A stretch of 64,000 nt of DNA, taken from assembly GCA_028583405.1 (NCBI GenBank), contig CM053243.1, positions 22,718,867-22,782,866 on the forward strand, read 5' to 3'. The DNA comes from Pogonophryne albipinna. Taxonomy: Eukaryota; Chordata; Actinopteri; Perciformes; Artedidraconidae. How positions within the stretch are numbered: the stretch's first letter is position 1; every line of letters begins with the position of its first letter. Of the stretch, positions 23,146 through 36,080 are shown one piece after another. Position numbers and translations under genes: made by a program. The notes below the pieces were generated by a model. It ran no database searches. It saw only the letters and a list, made by a program, of their open reading frames with translations, and was not told the origin of the DNA.

Positions 23146-26100
23146 GTTTGTCTTTGAAAATGAGCACAAACACTTCTTTCTTCACTCCTTCATAAGGGAA
23201 TGGCTTCTGGTCCTTTCCAGGAATGACTTAATTGATCACAGGCTGTGATCTAAATCAAAGCAATTAGGATCAAACCTGAAAACTATTATGAATTAATGAA
23301 GAAGGCATTAATGCATTATTAATGACAGAAGAATTACAGGCTTGACACTTGTGTGTTGTTGATGGATGGATGAGCAGAATAATGGATTGAGCCTAACCAT
23401 AAGTGATCATTTCCTTCATATAATCTTCTTCCAAAAGCAACCGGCTTCATTGAAAATGAATGAATGGATATTAAAATGAAGGATACCGCTGGAATGAGAA
23501 AGCTTTGACGGTATTGTGCTCTCTTGCAAAGAACTCTTTAAAACCTTTTTACAGCGCACCCTTAAAGACCAATTAAACAATTAGGCCTGTTTTAAATGAG
23601 CAATATTTTTTTTTTTTTAGATGTGTTTATATTTATCATAGTTTGTGAACCATCAATTCACAGACAATTTTTGAACTTAATGATGTCAATTGAATGTGAT
23701 TGTATTACATTGTCGTCCTTATTTACGAGTTAATAAGATTTAAAATGTAAAAATCCCCCTATAAATGTACAATTCTGAAGTGGATAGCCGAAACATTATA
23801 AATGTGGATTAGTACAAGGATCTGCTACTAGAAAATACGATACTGTTGATATAACAGGTTTTTCTATAATAATAGTATGAGGACAATACTGTGGTGCCGA
23901 TCTTGTACATAAAATATATCAATTCCGTAAACAAGGTGGCGGCGCGGACGTAAACAACAACGCAACGTTGAGCTCCATAAAAACAAAGCTATCTATGTTG
24001 ACGGTCTATTTGACACGGTTTTCATAGAATTGAATAATTATACAGTTTTTGACAAACAGAAATATTGTTTTCTGGCATCAGTTTTAAATCACTTAAAAAT
24101 GTTTAATCTGCATCTGCCGCTTTTAGCCGGTTTAGACAAAACCCTGAAATAAGATGGAAAAATTCAGAAATCCAACTGCACCGGCATATTTTTTTTATGT
24201 TGTGGACATTATAAAGTAAACTGTTGTGAAATAGAAGATCACACTGACCTTCTATTTAGTGTTGGCTTGTGCTTGCAGGATCCCTGGGCAAAATAAGGCA
24301 GATTTTGAACATGCAATATAGAGGTACAAGACCTTGTTTCTCTACTGTGTCTCCCAAAGCACTTTTACTGTCTGTCGAGCTCCCTTGCCACCTTTCGTTC
24401 TCAGACTTACAATAATCCACAGATGAAGTGCACAGTGCAGCAGGAAATACAACATAACAGCATTACAGTACAAGTCGCCTGATGGCAACACGCTGCAGGT
24501 CCCATGTTGTGTGAAGTGTTGCGCTTAACCAAGCAATTTATCTGATCTAATAGTTGCCTGTACTCTTATTTAGAGTACAATAGGCCAAGAAGAGAAATAC
24601 TACGAAAAGCTGATGCTGCAGTACTATCAAAGTTAATATGATGCACCACATTTTTCTATCTGCCTCTTTAGCCCCTCCACCACCTCATACTCCACATTAA
24701 ATTCACAGATGCTTTCTGAGTTCCTTATTTTTATCATTAATTTTCCAGCTGAGGCTTATTTAGATGTTGTTGTTATTTCTTCTGGTCTCTGCTTTGGTGG
24801 ATGGGGGGAATTCTTTACTTAATTCCATTAACTTTGTATTGCTGCTCAATCTTTGGTGCCCTGAGCATCAGTGCCGTGGACTGTTCGTCTTTTAGCAGTT
24901 CTGCTTCAGCGCTCTTGGATAGAACATGACAGTTACATTAATGTCTCCATGTAAATTGCTGTCTACATGTAGGAAACAAGCAAAAGGAAAAAAAGAAGAA
25001 AACATGGAACATTCATTGCCCCATGACAGGAGGGATTACAACAACATTCATTGTGTGGAGCCCCGAATGGCCAAGTCTATTATAGTGTACAGCAGTTTCA
25101 CTGAGAATCTAACAAGGAAGATGGACAGCAAAAAAAGGCAATGACAGAAAACACTCACACAGTGTTTTTTAACTAATAGTAACATAAAGGAAATAGGGGT
25201 CAGGGCGCCTGTTACATCAATTTATGTGTGGGTAAGTACTGTATGCTTTTCTGAAAAAGGTACCAGTAGCTGTGTTGAAGAGCAGTGTTCTGATGAACAG
25301 GTCCTCAAATAGTTTGCAAACGTCCTATCATCCTGCACATCACATGCAAGGACTGGTTTTGGTCATTCTCAATAAAGTCTATACATTTAAGGTCTTAAAT
25401 TTAACGTGTGTTATTATATATTCTGTGGAATCTAACGCTATGAAATATAAAGGTACATTGTGATTGTTTCAGTTCAAGATGAAATGCCAAGGACACAACA
25501 TATTTGTATTTTGTTTAATTTGTATGTATTTATTGTTTAGCTTTTATATCACAATAGGAATGTCTTGAGGTGGATAATGCTTTTTTTTAACATCCCTTGT
25601 TAGCTTTTTATTTTCACCTGTATTGTATCGAATCATAAGAAATATGGGGCGAACATACGAAAATAATTTCCATGGCTAGATTTCAGTTGTGGGTATGGGC
25701 AGGGGGAAAGGTGGTTTGCTGTAATGTGGGTACCCCTGCAACATGTTTTGGTTATACTCAAATGCCCAGTTTACCTTTTTTAAAGCAGAAGAACAGCGAC
25801 TATTTGGCAGGTGACCTCTTTGCTGTAGTGTAGAGGATTTTTGTAATTATTATTAACACCAAATCATATATTTATATTCTGATATACATTTAGTTTGACC
25901 TACTTAAAAGGAACACAGACTAAATAAACCAAGCTTACGCAATATATGTAGTGTGTCTGGTTCCTCAGAGGACATCTCTTATCCAAGTCAAATTTACAGT
26001 CACACATGAAGGAGCCCTTATAGAGAAGGCAATCACTAAATGTAGTTTACTTAAACTAAACTAAAACATGTTAGCACATCAAAGCATTTACTATAGTGTC

Positions 26101-29100
26101 TGTCTAATAAAGTGTTTTTTGATTTAAACAAATAATGAAGTAGAAAAAAGTATAAAGACTAAAAGCACCACGATGAATAAGTACGGCGGAGCTATTGTAC
26201 TGTTGTTGTGATCTATGAGATCTAGACAAAGTAAAACACACCATGTGTGATCTAAGGCTTTACAGAGGGACACCGATGGAGAGCAGGGGCTTTTCTGAAG
26301 TGAGGTGGGCATTCTAGACTTGAAAGTACATCTAACACAAAAGCTGTGCTGTCAAGATGACAACATCATGTCCTGAAGACACGTCCAAAGATGAGTCTCT
26401 GCCTTGCCTCTGTTGTACTGGCACAATTTCAGGCTTCTCAGACTTCACAGTAAGCCACAACACTATAGTAAGGCCAGAGTACCTGAAAGCACCCTCAGTC
26501 TGTGTCACTATCTTTACTCTGAGAGAGTGCTGTATTTGATACAGTCATACGTCTAAGGAGCAACCATTGTGATTTTCAATTGTTTGTGTTATGTATTACT
26601 ATTAATTAGTAAGTGTAAAAACATGCTTAAGTCACTTTATTCGGTAGATCAATCTTATCAATAACGTTTTTGTCAAACTGTTTAGGATTAAGGTTACTGA
26701 TCGTCTTTCACAGTTTCCGTCTGGTAAACAGGAGAGGTGACGGGTGTAAGAGATATTTCTATTATTATGCAATTGCTACAGCTTTCCTACAGGGACCCTA
26801 ACAATATTCCGTTTACGCTGCGCTATCCATCGTGATAATGAATGGCATTAACTTATCCTGGGACATAAATCTGGCAAGCCCCAACAGCGCTGTGACACAG
26901 TATTTAATTACAACGCATGTCTAATTGAAAGACCCCCAGAAAATAGTGGGATGTGTCTCTGGCTGTAGCAGGGTTAAAAAACTTAATTAATTATGAGGCA
27001 CCTCCTCCCTCTTTATTCTTAGTCGCTGGCGTCCCTGCCTCAGTAGGCTGATGACATTTCCAGCCTCCCTTTCATCCTTCAGAGAAATGAATGACGTGGC
27101 AAGAGCGTTATCAAATGAGCTGTAGAGCCAGCCAGTGAATATGTCATTGAGTGTGACTGCTCCCTGAGTGAATTGTGATTTATCTGTATGGCTCCCTCAT
27201 CATGTTAACTGACTTGCTACCCGGCACCCCTCATCCCCCACCCTGTGTTTGACAGGCTCACTAGATCATTTGGCGGGATCTCTAGGTGAGGTGCTAGCAA
27301 CCCTCCTGAATAACAGCACCCCTGTGTTTGACCCCAGTTGCCCCTCACTACATGGGGCTGCTTCCATTCATTGCTTTTACATCCATAATAAATATAATAT
27401 AGCACAACCATTCAGCCACAAATGTAGTTTATTTTGTTTCTTTGACAAATTAATTAACATCATTGTAAAATACAAGATGTAAAATCCTGCTATTTAACAG
27501 CCACAGTATGTGGCAAGTAAAAACAACATCATTATTACAAGTCACAATAGTGACGAGTAAAAAGGACATGCATTGTACTACATGTCAAGTTCAAAGTGTG
27601 TTTGTTACAGTACGCTGGTGTGAATTAGGGGAGCTACTAACCAATACTTGTCTGCATGTTATTTTATCATTAGATTATAGTAAAGAAAGAATCCTCTTGA
27701 CTAGGAACAAATAATTATTACATGTATTGAAATGTCAATTCAAATTATTCACAATAATCCACACAACTATTACTGATCAAACCCACAGACTTGAATAACT
27801 TTCACACCTTGATGTTACTCTCTTTATTGATCCCGCTTGTTAAAAGGGGAGGAAGGATAATCAGAGAAATAACATGAGGAAATGAGAAGTGAAATATGAC
27901 AGCTGGAGCATTTCAGTTTGAAAGAGGCTGGGAAGCTGCACAAGGGAGCCGCACACATAAGTGATAGAGAGCTACAAGGATCACAGTTTATCAGCGGCAG
28001 ACAGTACCAGCTTCCATGGTGCAAATGCATGAAAACAAATTGTAAATCCCAGATGTACTGTACAGCAATGGCCTTCCCTTAGTTATAAGGGATTTGCAAA
28101 TGGAAAACGGATACATCGCAAATAAGTCTTGAACCACATTAAGGGTGTGTTTCTTAGATGTCATTTAATTACAATTTAGTTTTTAGAAAATCAGATATTG
28201 TCATAGGCTCAACTCATTTGAAGTTAAGATCCTTCATATGCTTTTGTTAATCGAAAGGTATGACTAGGCGTCACTGATTACTTAAATTACTTAATTAATC
28301 CTGAGAAAAACTGGTAGAATACTTGTTCAAATAAATATATATTTTCCAATTTCAACTGACATTCTTCTAAGTTTAGCTTTTGTCAAATATATATTTTTTA
28401 AAACTCACAGAAACTTTGTAGAAACTTGCATCAAGGACAGCTTAGAGTTGTTGACAAGGCACTTCCTGATCTTCTTGTACAAAGAAATATGCACTTTAAA
28501 GTTGTTTATGTCTGAATGAAGTTTGTGTGAATAAGTAATGTATTCAGCCTTCCAAAATGCTACCAGTGCCTCTGTTTGACAGAAACAGCACTTACATGTA
28601 CATCAAGCAAAGGGTTGTGGGTTGCTGGGTAACACCAGGACAAGTGAAGGGACCTTGGAAAACTGCCTTTACTGAAAAAGGTGATGCAGCTTCCCAAATA
28701 ATAATTTTACCAGCTCCATACATTAGTCATCCACCCTCACGCCCCTGCCCTGCCCCACCTGAGCTTGATAAGTGAATGTATGAACCTGAAGTAGAGTGTT
28801 GAAAGGCTGCCAGCAGACACTCAAAAGCCAAATCAAAAGCTTCACTGTAGAATCAAAAGAGTTCAGTCTTTCTCTGCATAAACATGAGAGCGATGGAAGT
28901 GGTGGGCTACGTTGAATGTGAGCCAGTTCTGACATCCCTCTGTGGCTCCTGCACACTATCTGTGTTGTCGTATATCCTTTTGCCTTTGCTGTCAAATTCA
29001 AATGTCATTTCAAGCCAAGTAAAAATTACTGTTATGTACCTGATCCCTCACTTGAATCTGTATTGGACATATTGTGGCAATACTTTAGAATTGTACTTAA

Positions 29101-29833
29101 CAAGGTTCAAATATTGGCCAAATAAGGAAAAACTTATTTTCCACTATGACAGGGTGCTAAAGAAGAGAGTGTGAACATGACATATCATTAGAAGTATCAG
29201 AATTGTACTAATGATTATTCACAAATGATACATTTACTTTGGACATTTGCATATTTTAAAAAGTGAATAAAACATTTTCACAATTGTCATTAAAGCAGTG
29301 ACAAGGAAATTACACACCTAGTTCAAATTATTGAAGGATAATAAAGAAAGAAGCCTGAGCATCTTTGTCCTCCCCTGTCCTACTGTGTGTTCTGTAAGCC
29401 TGTACGGATGGATAAAAGAGAAAGACAAGTACAGAGCCTACAGCATGGGACACTAACATCTTATTAGAATAATGGAACGTAGTCCCTGCGTAGCTGTTCA
29501 CTGTGGTACACAGACCTTCGTATTAGCTCCAGCTCTGTCGCCGCTAAGTGTCATGCAAAGAGACAGGTCATTTACATTTTTGATAAAATGATCCTGCATT
29601 TTTTATTTGTCTTTGAAATTAAAGACTTCTTTAATCATTGTGGATGGAAGGGGACTTAGCCGACGTACTCATGTGTTTCTGATTGCATTAGAACTGACGT
29701 GGCATGGCATGATGGATATTTAATAGTTGTGCTGTCCCTCTGTATCATGTCAGGAGTCTGACACACACAGATGCTCTGCAGCTCTCCAACCCATACAGAA
29801 TTGCTTGAATTATTAGGCCTATCATCTCGGCTT
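23146..29833. other. Non-coding DNA, no gene seen
   Basis: No coding exon or RNA gene recognised. Three stretches stand out. 23220-23340 is TAAT-rich and contains a near-palindrome. 23930-23985 has an unusual CpG-rich patch (GGCGGCGCGGACG). 26830-27220 is high-complexity sequence with TTAATTAATTATG and other homeodomain-like cores and looks like a candidate conserved element. None could be tested for conservation. Confidence 0.45.
23234..23250. repeat. 17-bp near-palindrome
   Basis: Arms GATCACAG and CTGTGATC are separated by one base. It sits in TAAT-rich, high-complexity DNA. It could be a dimeric factor site or chance. Confidence 0.5.
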
Positions 29834-29865
29834 GGAGAGGAGAGGAGAGGAGAGGAGAGAAAGAG
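29834..29865. repeat. (GGAGA)n purine tract
   Basis: Five or so GGAGA/GAGAG units are followed by GAAAGAGAG. All purines lie on the plus strand, a composition able to form triplex (H-DNA) structures. Confidence 0.9.
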
Positions 29866-32800
29866 AGTGTATAGATGAGTGAAACAAGCCATACGAGACG
29901 AGTCAAAGGTTGTTGTCAAAGGTTCTAAATTAGTCAATCAGACATTTGTGCATGGTGATGTGGAATCACACTGACATGCCACATCTTGTTTGTCTGCACT
30001 ACTTTCTTCTCCACAGGCCTCGTAGTGGGGCCTAATTGCTGCGTATATCTACATAGGCCGCGAAGAGCCCACAGCAGCCCTGTAGTGCCCCAGGCAGTGT
30101 GCTGATCAGACCTCTCCCTCTGCTCTGCTAAACTGTCATCTTCTACAGCTATGCGTTTTTATATAGCAGCATAAAACTGATTTTCCTTAATTAAAAAGAT
30201 CAAATGTTTGCCCTGCCAATATGAGTAAGTCAAAAGAAACACCACAATTGCGTCACCAGCACCATAGAAGCATTCATCAGTGCATATGCGCTGGCAAGTC
30301 TATTCTTGATAATCCAGAGCTATAATGAAGGAACATAAAACGGCCATACAAATCTTCCTAGAATACTTTTTATGGAAATAAAGAGGACAGATGAGAGCAG
30401 AGGCCAGAGAGTGATTATGTGAGAGAGAACAGCCACTCTTGTGCTGGCACCTCCAGCATGCGGGCCATCTGCATAGAGGGCCTGGAAATGAGGATGACAA
30501 TGCTAATCACTGCCATGGAGGCCTGACTGGTGTGGATGAATGGCCATCCCAGGCTCTGAACATACTGAGTAGCGCTCATCACACAATGTTTTTGTCTGGG
30601 CATGCCAGGTCCACAAGCCTCCACCAACCCCGCCCTTTTCCTGTACACACTCCATCACTCAGTGGCAACATGTGTATGGCTTCCTGTCAATTCAGGAAGT
30701 CTTGGTTCATGTCCCAGCCACATTAATGGACTAGGCAGAGGATACTTAGTCATTTCCTATTTCCCTATTGAAGCAATTGTTGTTGGCTATTCTCATTCAT
30801 CATTGCCCCCCAAAACGGCATCATTATCTGTGTCTTGTATCTGTATTAGTTGTTTCTTTTTTACTCGTACTCAATCATTCATCCTAGAAATGTTTCATTT
30901 TCATATGTTGAAGGTGTCTTCTTTTGGTCAATGACGGACTGGAAAGACAGCATGTTCAGGGAGTTATTCTGAATGTATGTTTTGTAATGAAGTCTTAACA
31001 TTTGTCATAAAAAGGGGCTGTGATGTACGGTTGCCTGAGGTCAAATCAAATAATCAAAGCAAGCGATATTGTTTAGAGGATAAAATCCATCTTGGGACAC
31101 GTGTATTTTTATGACTGATCGATAGAAAGGCTGAAGCAAATAAACAGGAGTTTCAGTTAGAGAGAATAATTAATTCCTTTATCCCTAGAAAAGGAGCAAA
31201 TAAAGGACTGTGCCAAGATGGTCTTTGGGCACAGGGAGGGAAGGCCCATAGTCTCAACTTTCCATCCTGATGGTTTCCAGCTGTAGTGTGGGCTTGCTTT
31301 TGCGGGTGTCCCCATAAGTGAATGTGAAGAGGACCAGCTGCCTGGCAGCGCGTTCTCTTTGCCCCCAGCTCTTACTAACCAGTAAACCTCTGTGTCCTTA
31401 TAACACTGGAAAAGTCCTTTTGAGGTAATCTCAAAGCCTGCTGTTTGGCACCATTAGCTCGCATACGACAATACACAATGCTGACCAGAAATAACAGCCA
31501 ATGGTAGCAGACATTGACATACAAAAGTATCTTGTAATTCAAATATTTTAGAAGTGAAGAGAACTAGAATCAACTGTGGTAACAGATGTTATTCCTCAAA
31601 CATAAATATCGTTAACTTATCTTGATTCGGCAATGGTAATACTGTTTCTGCAAATATAAACATAATCAACAAATGTATTAATCTTATCCTGATAAGCAAT
31701 AATTAGTTTAGTTAATGGCTCATTTGAGTGAGAGTGGAAGGGAGGTTTCAGCATTTACCCAGATACAGTTATGGCTATATTCTAGCACTGCATGCACAAA
31801 CAAAAACCAAAAGGGGATTTATTAATGACATTCAAAACAATGTCTTTTTTAAAATAAAGGCTCTGTGATTTCTTGTTCCTAAAAGGACAGAGATTTGATC
31901 AACCATAATGAGAAAGCATTACGTTTTCAACAATGTAATGGCATTGCAGCAATATATCTCTGGCAACGTCTTTGTATGTGGTGAAAATAAAGAAGTTGCG
32001 CATAAGGACCACCATATCAGCAAGCAGGTTGTTCTGTCAGAACACACACTTCGGATTGATTCAACGTTAAACATAAATGTATTTATTTAACATATTACAG
32101 TCAAATGTATCCAAAGTGAGATTCTTACTGCAATCAGGCTAAAGGTTCCTTGCAGTCCAATAAGGCGTTAACCACAAATTGTTATGAACACAATCATTTT
32201 CCCCTCAGAGGAATTTCTTTGACTTTGGCCTTTGACTTGACTTTTCTCTCTCAGGGCCACCATTATTTGTATATGTTTACAATACATTTTCACAAGACAA
32301 CAATTTTTATCGTTGGAATACATAACATAAATGAAGAGATTACCCTAACTTTGAAAAAGCCACGATTTATTTTAAGCTTTAGACATGACATAATAAACAG
32401 GCTTTTGACTGTATGTCTTGTTGAAGCCCGTACGCATTGCTACAGTTTTACTTTCATGTAGGGCCTGTCAGAAAGCACTCCATTCTAATCTGTTGTGGTT
32501 TTCAAATGTCAATCCCAAGTAAGAAATAAAAGCCCAGACAACTGCATTACTGTCCCACCTGTCAGCTTTGTTAAATATAAGCTCCATCATGCCTGCCAGA
32601 GCCTTAAAAGCAGAGCTGGCAGGGCGCAGGACTGGAAGTGACAAAAGCAGATAGCTGCAGCTGTGATTTTAGGAACGGAGAATGGACACGTTAATGCATT
32701 TTGATACGTTACCATGGAATTCGTTCTGTTGAATCAATGATATGCAGGAGACCTAAGATATGATTCTTCACTCCCAAGTATCTCCCTTGTCACTACAATG

Positions 32801-35707
32801 AGTATTAAAGTCAACATGCTGTCAGGTGCAATGGCATTCATGTTTCCTGCCTGTCCCATGGGACAGAACAAACCAGAGTAGCCTAGATTCACTTGTTGTT
32901 CCTTTTGTGAAATCATAAACCTTTTTTTAAATAATAAAGGCTGTACAAATGATCTGAGTGTGTTGTAAAACATCTATGACAAAATGCACACGAATGTCAA
33001 TATACTTACATAGCTACAGTGTAGATATGTCAATGAAAATCTTAGGTCACAGGAGGTGTGAAGTGCTAACATTTCACTGCCATTATGTTGATGTTTAATT
33101 AGATCATACAACAACATGGTTTGCCGTTGATATTTCATTCTATCACACTCATAATTCATTAACATCTTCATGCCGTATCTTTCACAAAGGATATAGTCAC
33201 TTTAAGTGCAGCTGCTTCTCAGATTGGTTCTCAGCAGATCTCGTTTTTATGCTTCAGTTGGAAGGATCTAGTCCCTTTAGCATTGCGTTTGGATATTGAG
33301 ATGTTTCATGCTATTATGAAAACCTCATTGCTCACATAACACATCCATATATTCAATCAGCGTCTGTCTTTAGGTTGCGTTGCACTACATCAATGCACTG
33401 TGACATTTGTTCCTTTTCAATGATTTGTTTGATTAAAAAAAAGATAGTCACAAATAGTATCTAAGCAGATACATCCACAGGGGATGAGAAGACTTCTTAT
33501 CTGAGCCACACTGGGATGCATAAATAAATGAGTAAATTGCTCGAACTGTATAATTGGGATACAATGATATTCCCTTATTCTAACAATTCTCTGTAGGATT
33601 CAAAGAATCCATACACGTAGATATGGACTTGTTTTGAGCCGTGATATAAAAAAGCTACATTGAATAAATATGTGGAGAATAAAATCTACATATGTAAGTG
33701 CTTATCTTAAAATCAAAGTTGGATTTATGAATCTACTACTGTTATATTAGCTTCAGACACTTACTTCGCAGAGGCCAACAATGTCTCCAGGCTATTGCTT
33801 TCAGACACAAAACACTGATTATACACAAAACAAATGAATCTGTATATATTGAGTCCATGTGAACAGATAAGATGATTAGGAGTTTCTCAGTATGTAATTC
33901 ACAACATATCTATGATTTAGCAGCAGCTAGCCATCTTCTTCAAGGGAAAACTTAAGGAAAAACCAGAGGGTTGCTGGTAATTTTGCGCAAGAACATCATG
34001 GGTTTAGACTAAGGTGACCAGATTTTCTAAATTAAAACTGGGGACATTTTGAGTTTTGCGGTCTATATATCATTAACATATCCAATGTTCTTCACTGTTA
34101 AAGAAAAAAGGGGGACAATTCTGGATCAATGTAATTTGAACATTGTAACTGTTGGATACAAACAGAAGGACGATAGCTCATATGAGACTTCAAAGATCTT
34201 TTATTTTGAAACTGTACATCAAATTGTCCAGATTCTCTCTGAGTGACTAGATGGGGTGTCCTGCTATCACCCTGGAGTGAAATTAGTCTTTGATAATTTG
34301 AGATGTGAAGTGTGCTGTTATTTGTACTTTCTCTGTTTTGTTGCATGTATCATCTTAGTTAACATGAAATTAAAAGTAATTTTACAGCATTAATGAATTT
34401 ATCATTATAGCTAATAAACGAAAAAGGCACTTGACATTTGAAACAGTTGAGAGTACAGTTCATATTTTTCTTCCTTGCTTTTTTACATGTTGATCATACA
34501 CTTCAATTGCTTCATGTGAATTGATTCCAGAGCAGTAGCACAACAAGCCCGAGAGGAATGGTACCGGCACAATATGCTTGAAAGATGAGGAACTCACCCC
34601 TTTCCAGCCTTTTATTGCAAACCTTTTCTACAAAGTGCTCCAAACGGAGCCATTACATGACTGAGGTGAAAATATTTGCTTTTATCACCCATCTATTTGA
34701 ACACTGGCCACATCCCCAGCCAGCAAAATGCTCAGTGTGTAGCAATCACAGTCTTGCTTTGGATGTCATCATTTCCAAACAATTTACCAGCTGCAATTAA
34801 CTGACTCTAGTTGTCATCACAGTGCTTTGTGGACTCTTTAGGAGAAGAGTTGATGTATTTAAAAGACTCAAATAAAACGATGCATTAGAAAGCATACATA
34901 CTGTTCATACAGTGCATATGTGTATCACTGATGATTGCACACACCAATTCAAAAAAGAAATTACCTCCGCCTGACAAATTAGAAATAAACCTTTTTGACA
35001 GGTCCCGTTTGGTTAGAACAAATGTGAGACATGAAAAATAGTTTGACACACTTTCATAAAAGCAAGTGGCGGCAACCCATCCTTTAGCATGTGGTAATGG
35101 CCTCTCGTTGTTAGATTCAATGGAAAAAGCTATTCATACTGTTACGTGATTGAAAAGAAAATTGAATCCTTTTGATGTTATAAATGTGTCTATTACCGCA
35201 TTTGCACACAAAATGTCTATGGAAATTATAGAGAAAGGAGTGATTCTCTGGAGGAAATGTTTGGGAATGACATATTGAATTCTATTCCTGCCTGAATATC
35301 AATATACTGTAGTGTATGCTTTCTAGAACAACTTCAAAACTATATGATTTTTCACTGGGCTGAAAGCCTAAAATCACTATACAGTGTATATGAGAAAGGT
35401 TAATGGTTAGATATTTCTTATGTTCTAATGGATAGCCTCTTCAGTTTACTGCTAAAGTTATGAGAAACTTCCTCTCTCTTTTACCTGATGGGGTATATCT
35501 GCAGCGCCTGTTATAGGTCAATAAAGGTTCATAGGTGGGATACAACTTGACATTTAGTACCTGAAACATTCTTTCAAGAGGAAACAATCCCTTAAGGTGA
35601 GAGGGTCGAAATTTAAGTGAAGCATTTTCATTTTTTTAGTATAGATTCAGATGAAGAAATATCAGTCCGTTACATAGTGACTTGTGCTGGAGCCTTTTAC
35701 AGATGCA
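29866..35707. other. Non-coding DNA with one coding-looking stretch
   Basis: No gene is recognised with confidence. On the minus strand 30415-30600 has a coding-like composition and is discussed as a finding. A segment at 34010-34130 (AAGGTGACCAGATTTTC, ACTGGGGACATTTTG) resembles a dispersed fish repeat but is decayed. The rest is AT-rich without structure. Confidence 0.45.
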
Positions 35708-35900
35708 TGTTGTGTCTCGTCAGATTTGTTAATATTATTTCTCTGTTAGTTTATATTGTCAAGTCCGTGTCTGCCATTTCCTGTTTTACTTTGTTATTTC
35801 CTTTCTCATTTTAGGTAGACTCCTACCTTGTCAGTATGTTCACTGACCTGATTACCTGCCCCGCCCTTATTGTTTGCACCGGTGGAGTCCCTTGTATGTG

Positions 35901-35908
35901 TATATATT
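35901..35908 (+). promoter_or_regulatory. LTR TATA box
   Basis: TATATATT lies 30 bp upstream of the predicted transcript start at 35931. The start is inferred from complementarity to the primer site, and the spacing agrees with a pol II TATA promoter. Confidence 0.65.
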
Positions 35909-35930
35909 CTGTGTGTTCCCTGTGCCAAGT

Positions 35931-35940
35931 GCCAGATCGT
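35931..35940 (+). promoter_or_regulatory. Predicted transcript 5' end / self-primer
   Basis: GCCAGATCGT here is perfectly complementary to ACGATCTGGC at 36065-36074, just after the LTR. In Tf1 and the sushi group the first nucleotides of the mRNA fold back on the primer-binding site and, after cleavage, prime minus-strand synthesis. The same 10 bases recur in the 3' LTR at 41590-41599. Confidence 0.65.
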
Positions 35941-36064
35941 TTTTGAACCTTGTGAATGGATTACCTTGCTTATCACCACAGTAAAAACCTTTTTTTTAAT
36001 CATCTTTTGTCTGGAGTCGTGCATTTGGGTCCTTTCAGTTTTTGTGTGCTCCAGTCGTAACATT

Positions 36065-36074
36065 ACGATCTGGC
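36065..36074 (+). other. Primer-binding site, self-priming type
   Basis: ACGATCTGGC lies two bases after the 5' LTR. It does not begin with the TGG expected for a tRNA 3' CCA end. It pairs over 10 of 10 bases with the predicted 5' end of the element's own RNA. No tRNA match was recognised by eye. Confidence 0.65.
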
Positions 36075-36080
36075 CAACAA

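Larger units (their letters stand above)
35708..36062 (+). repeat. 5' LTR (355 bp)
   Basis: Starts TGTTGTGTCTCG and ends CAGTCGTAACA, the TG...CA ends of LTRs. It contains a TATA box at 35901-35908. It matches the 3' LTR throughout except for four substitutions and the absence of a 4-bp TTCG present in the other copy. Confidence 0.97.
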
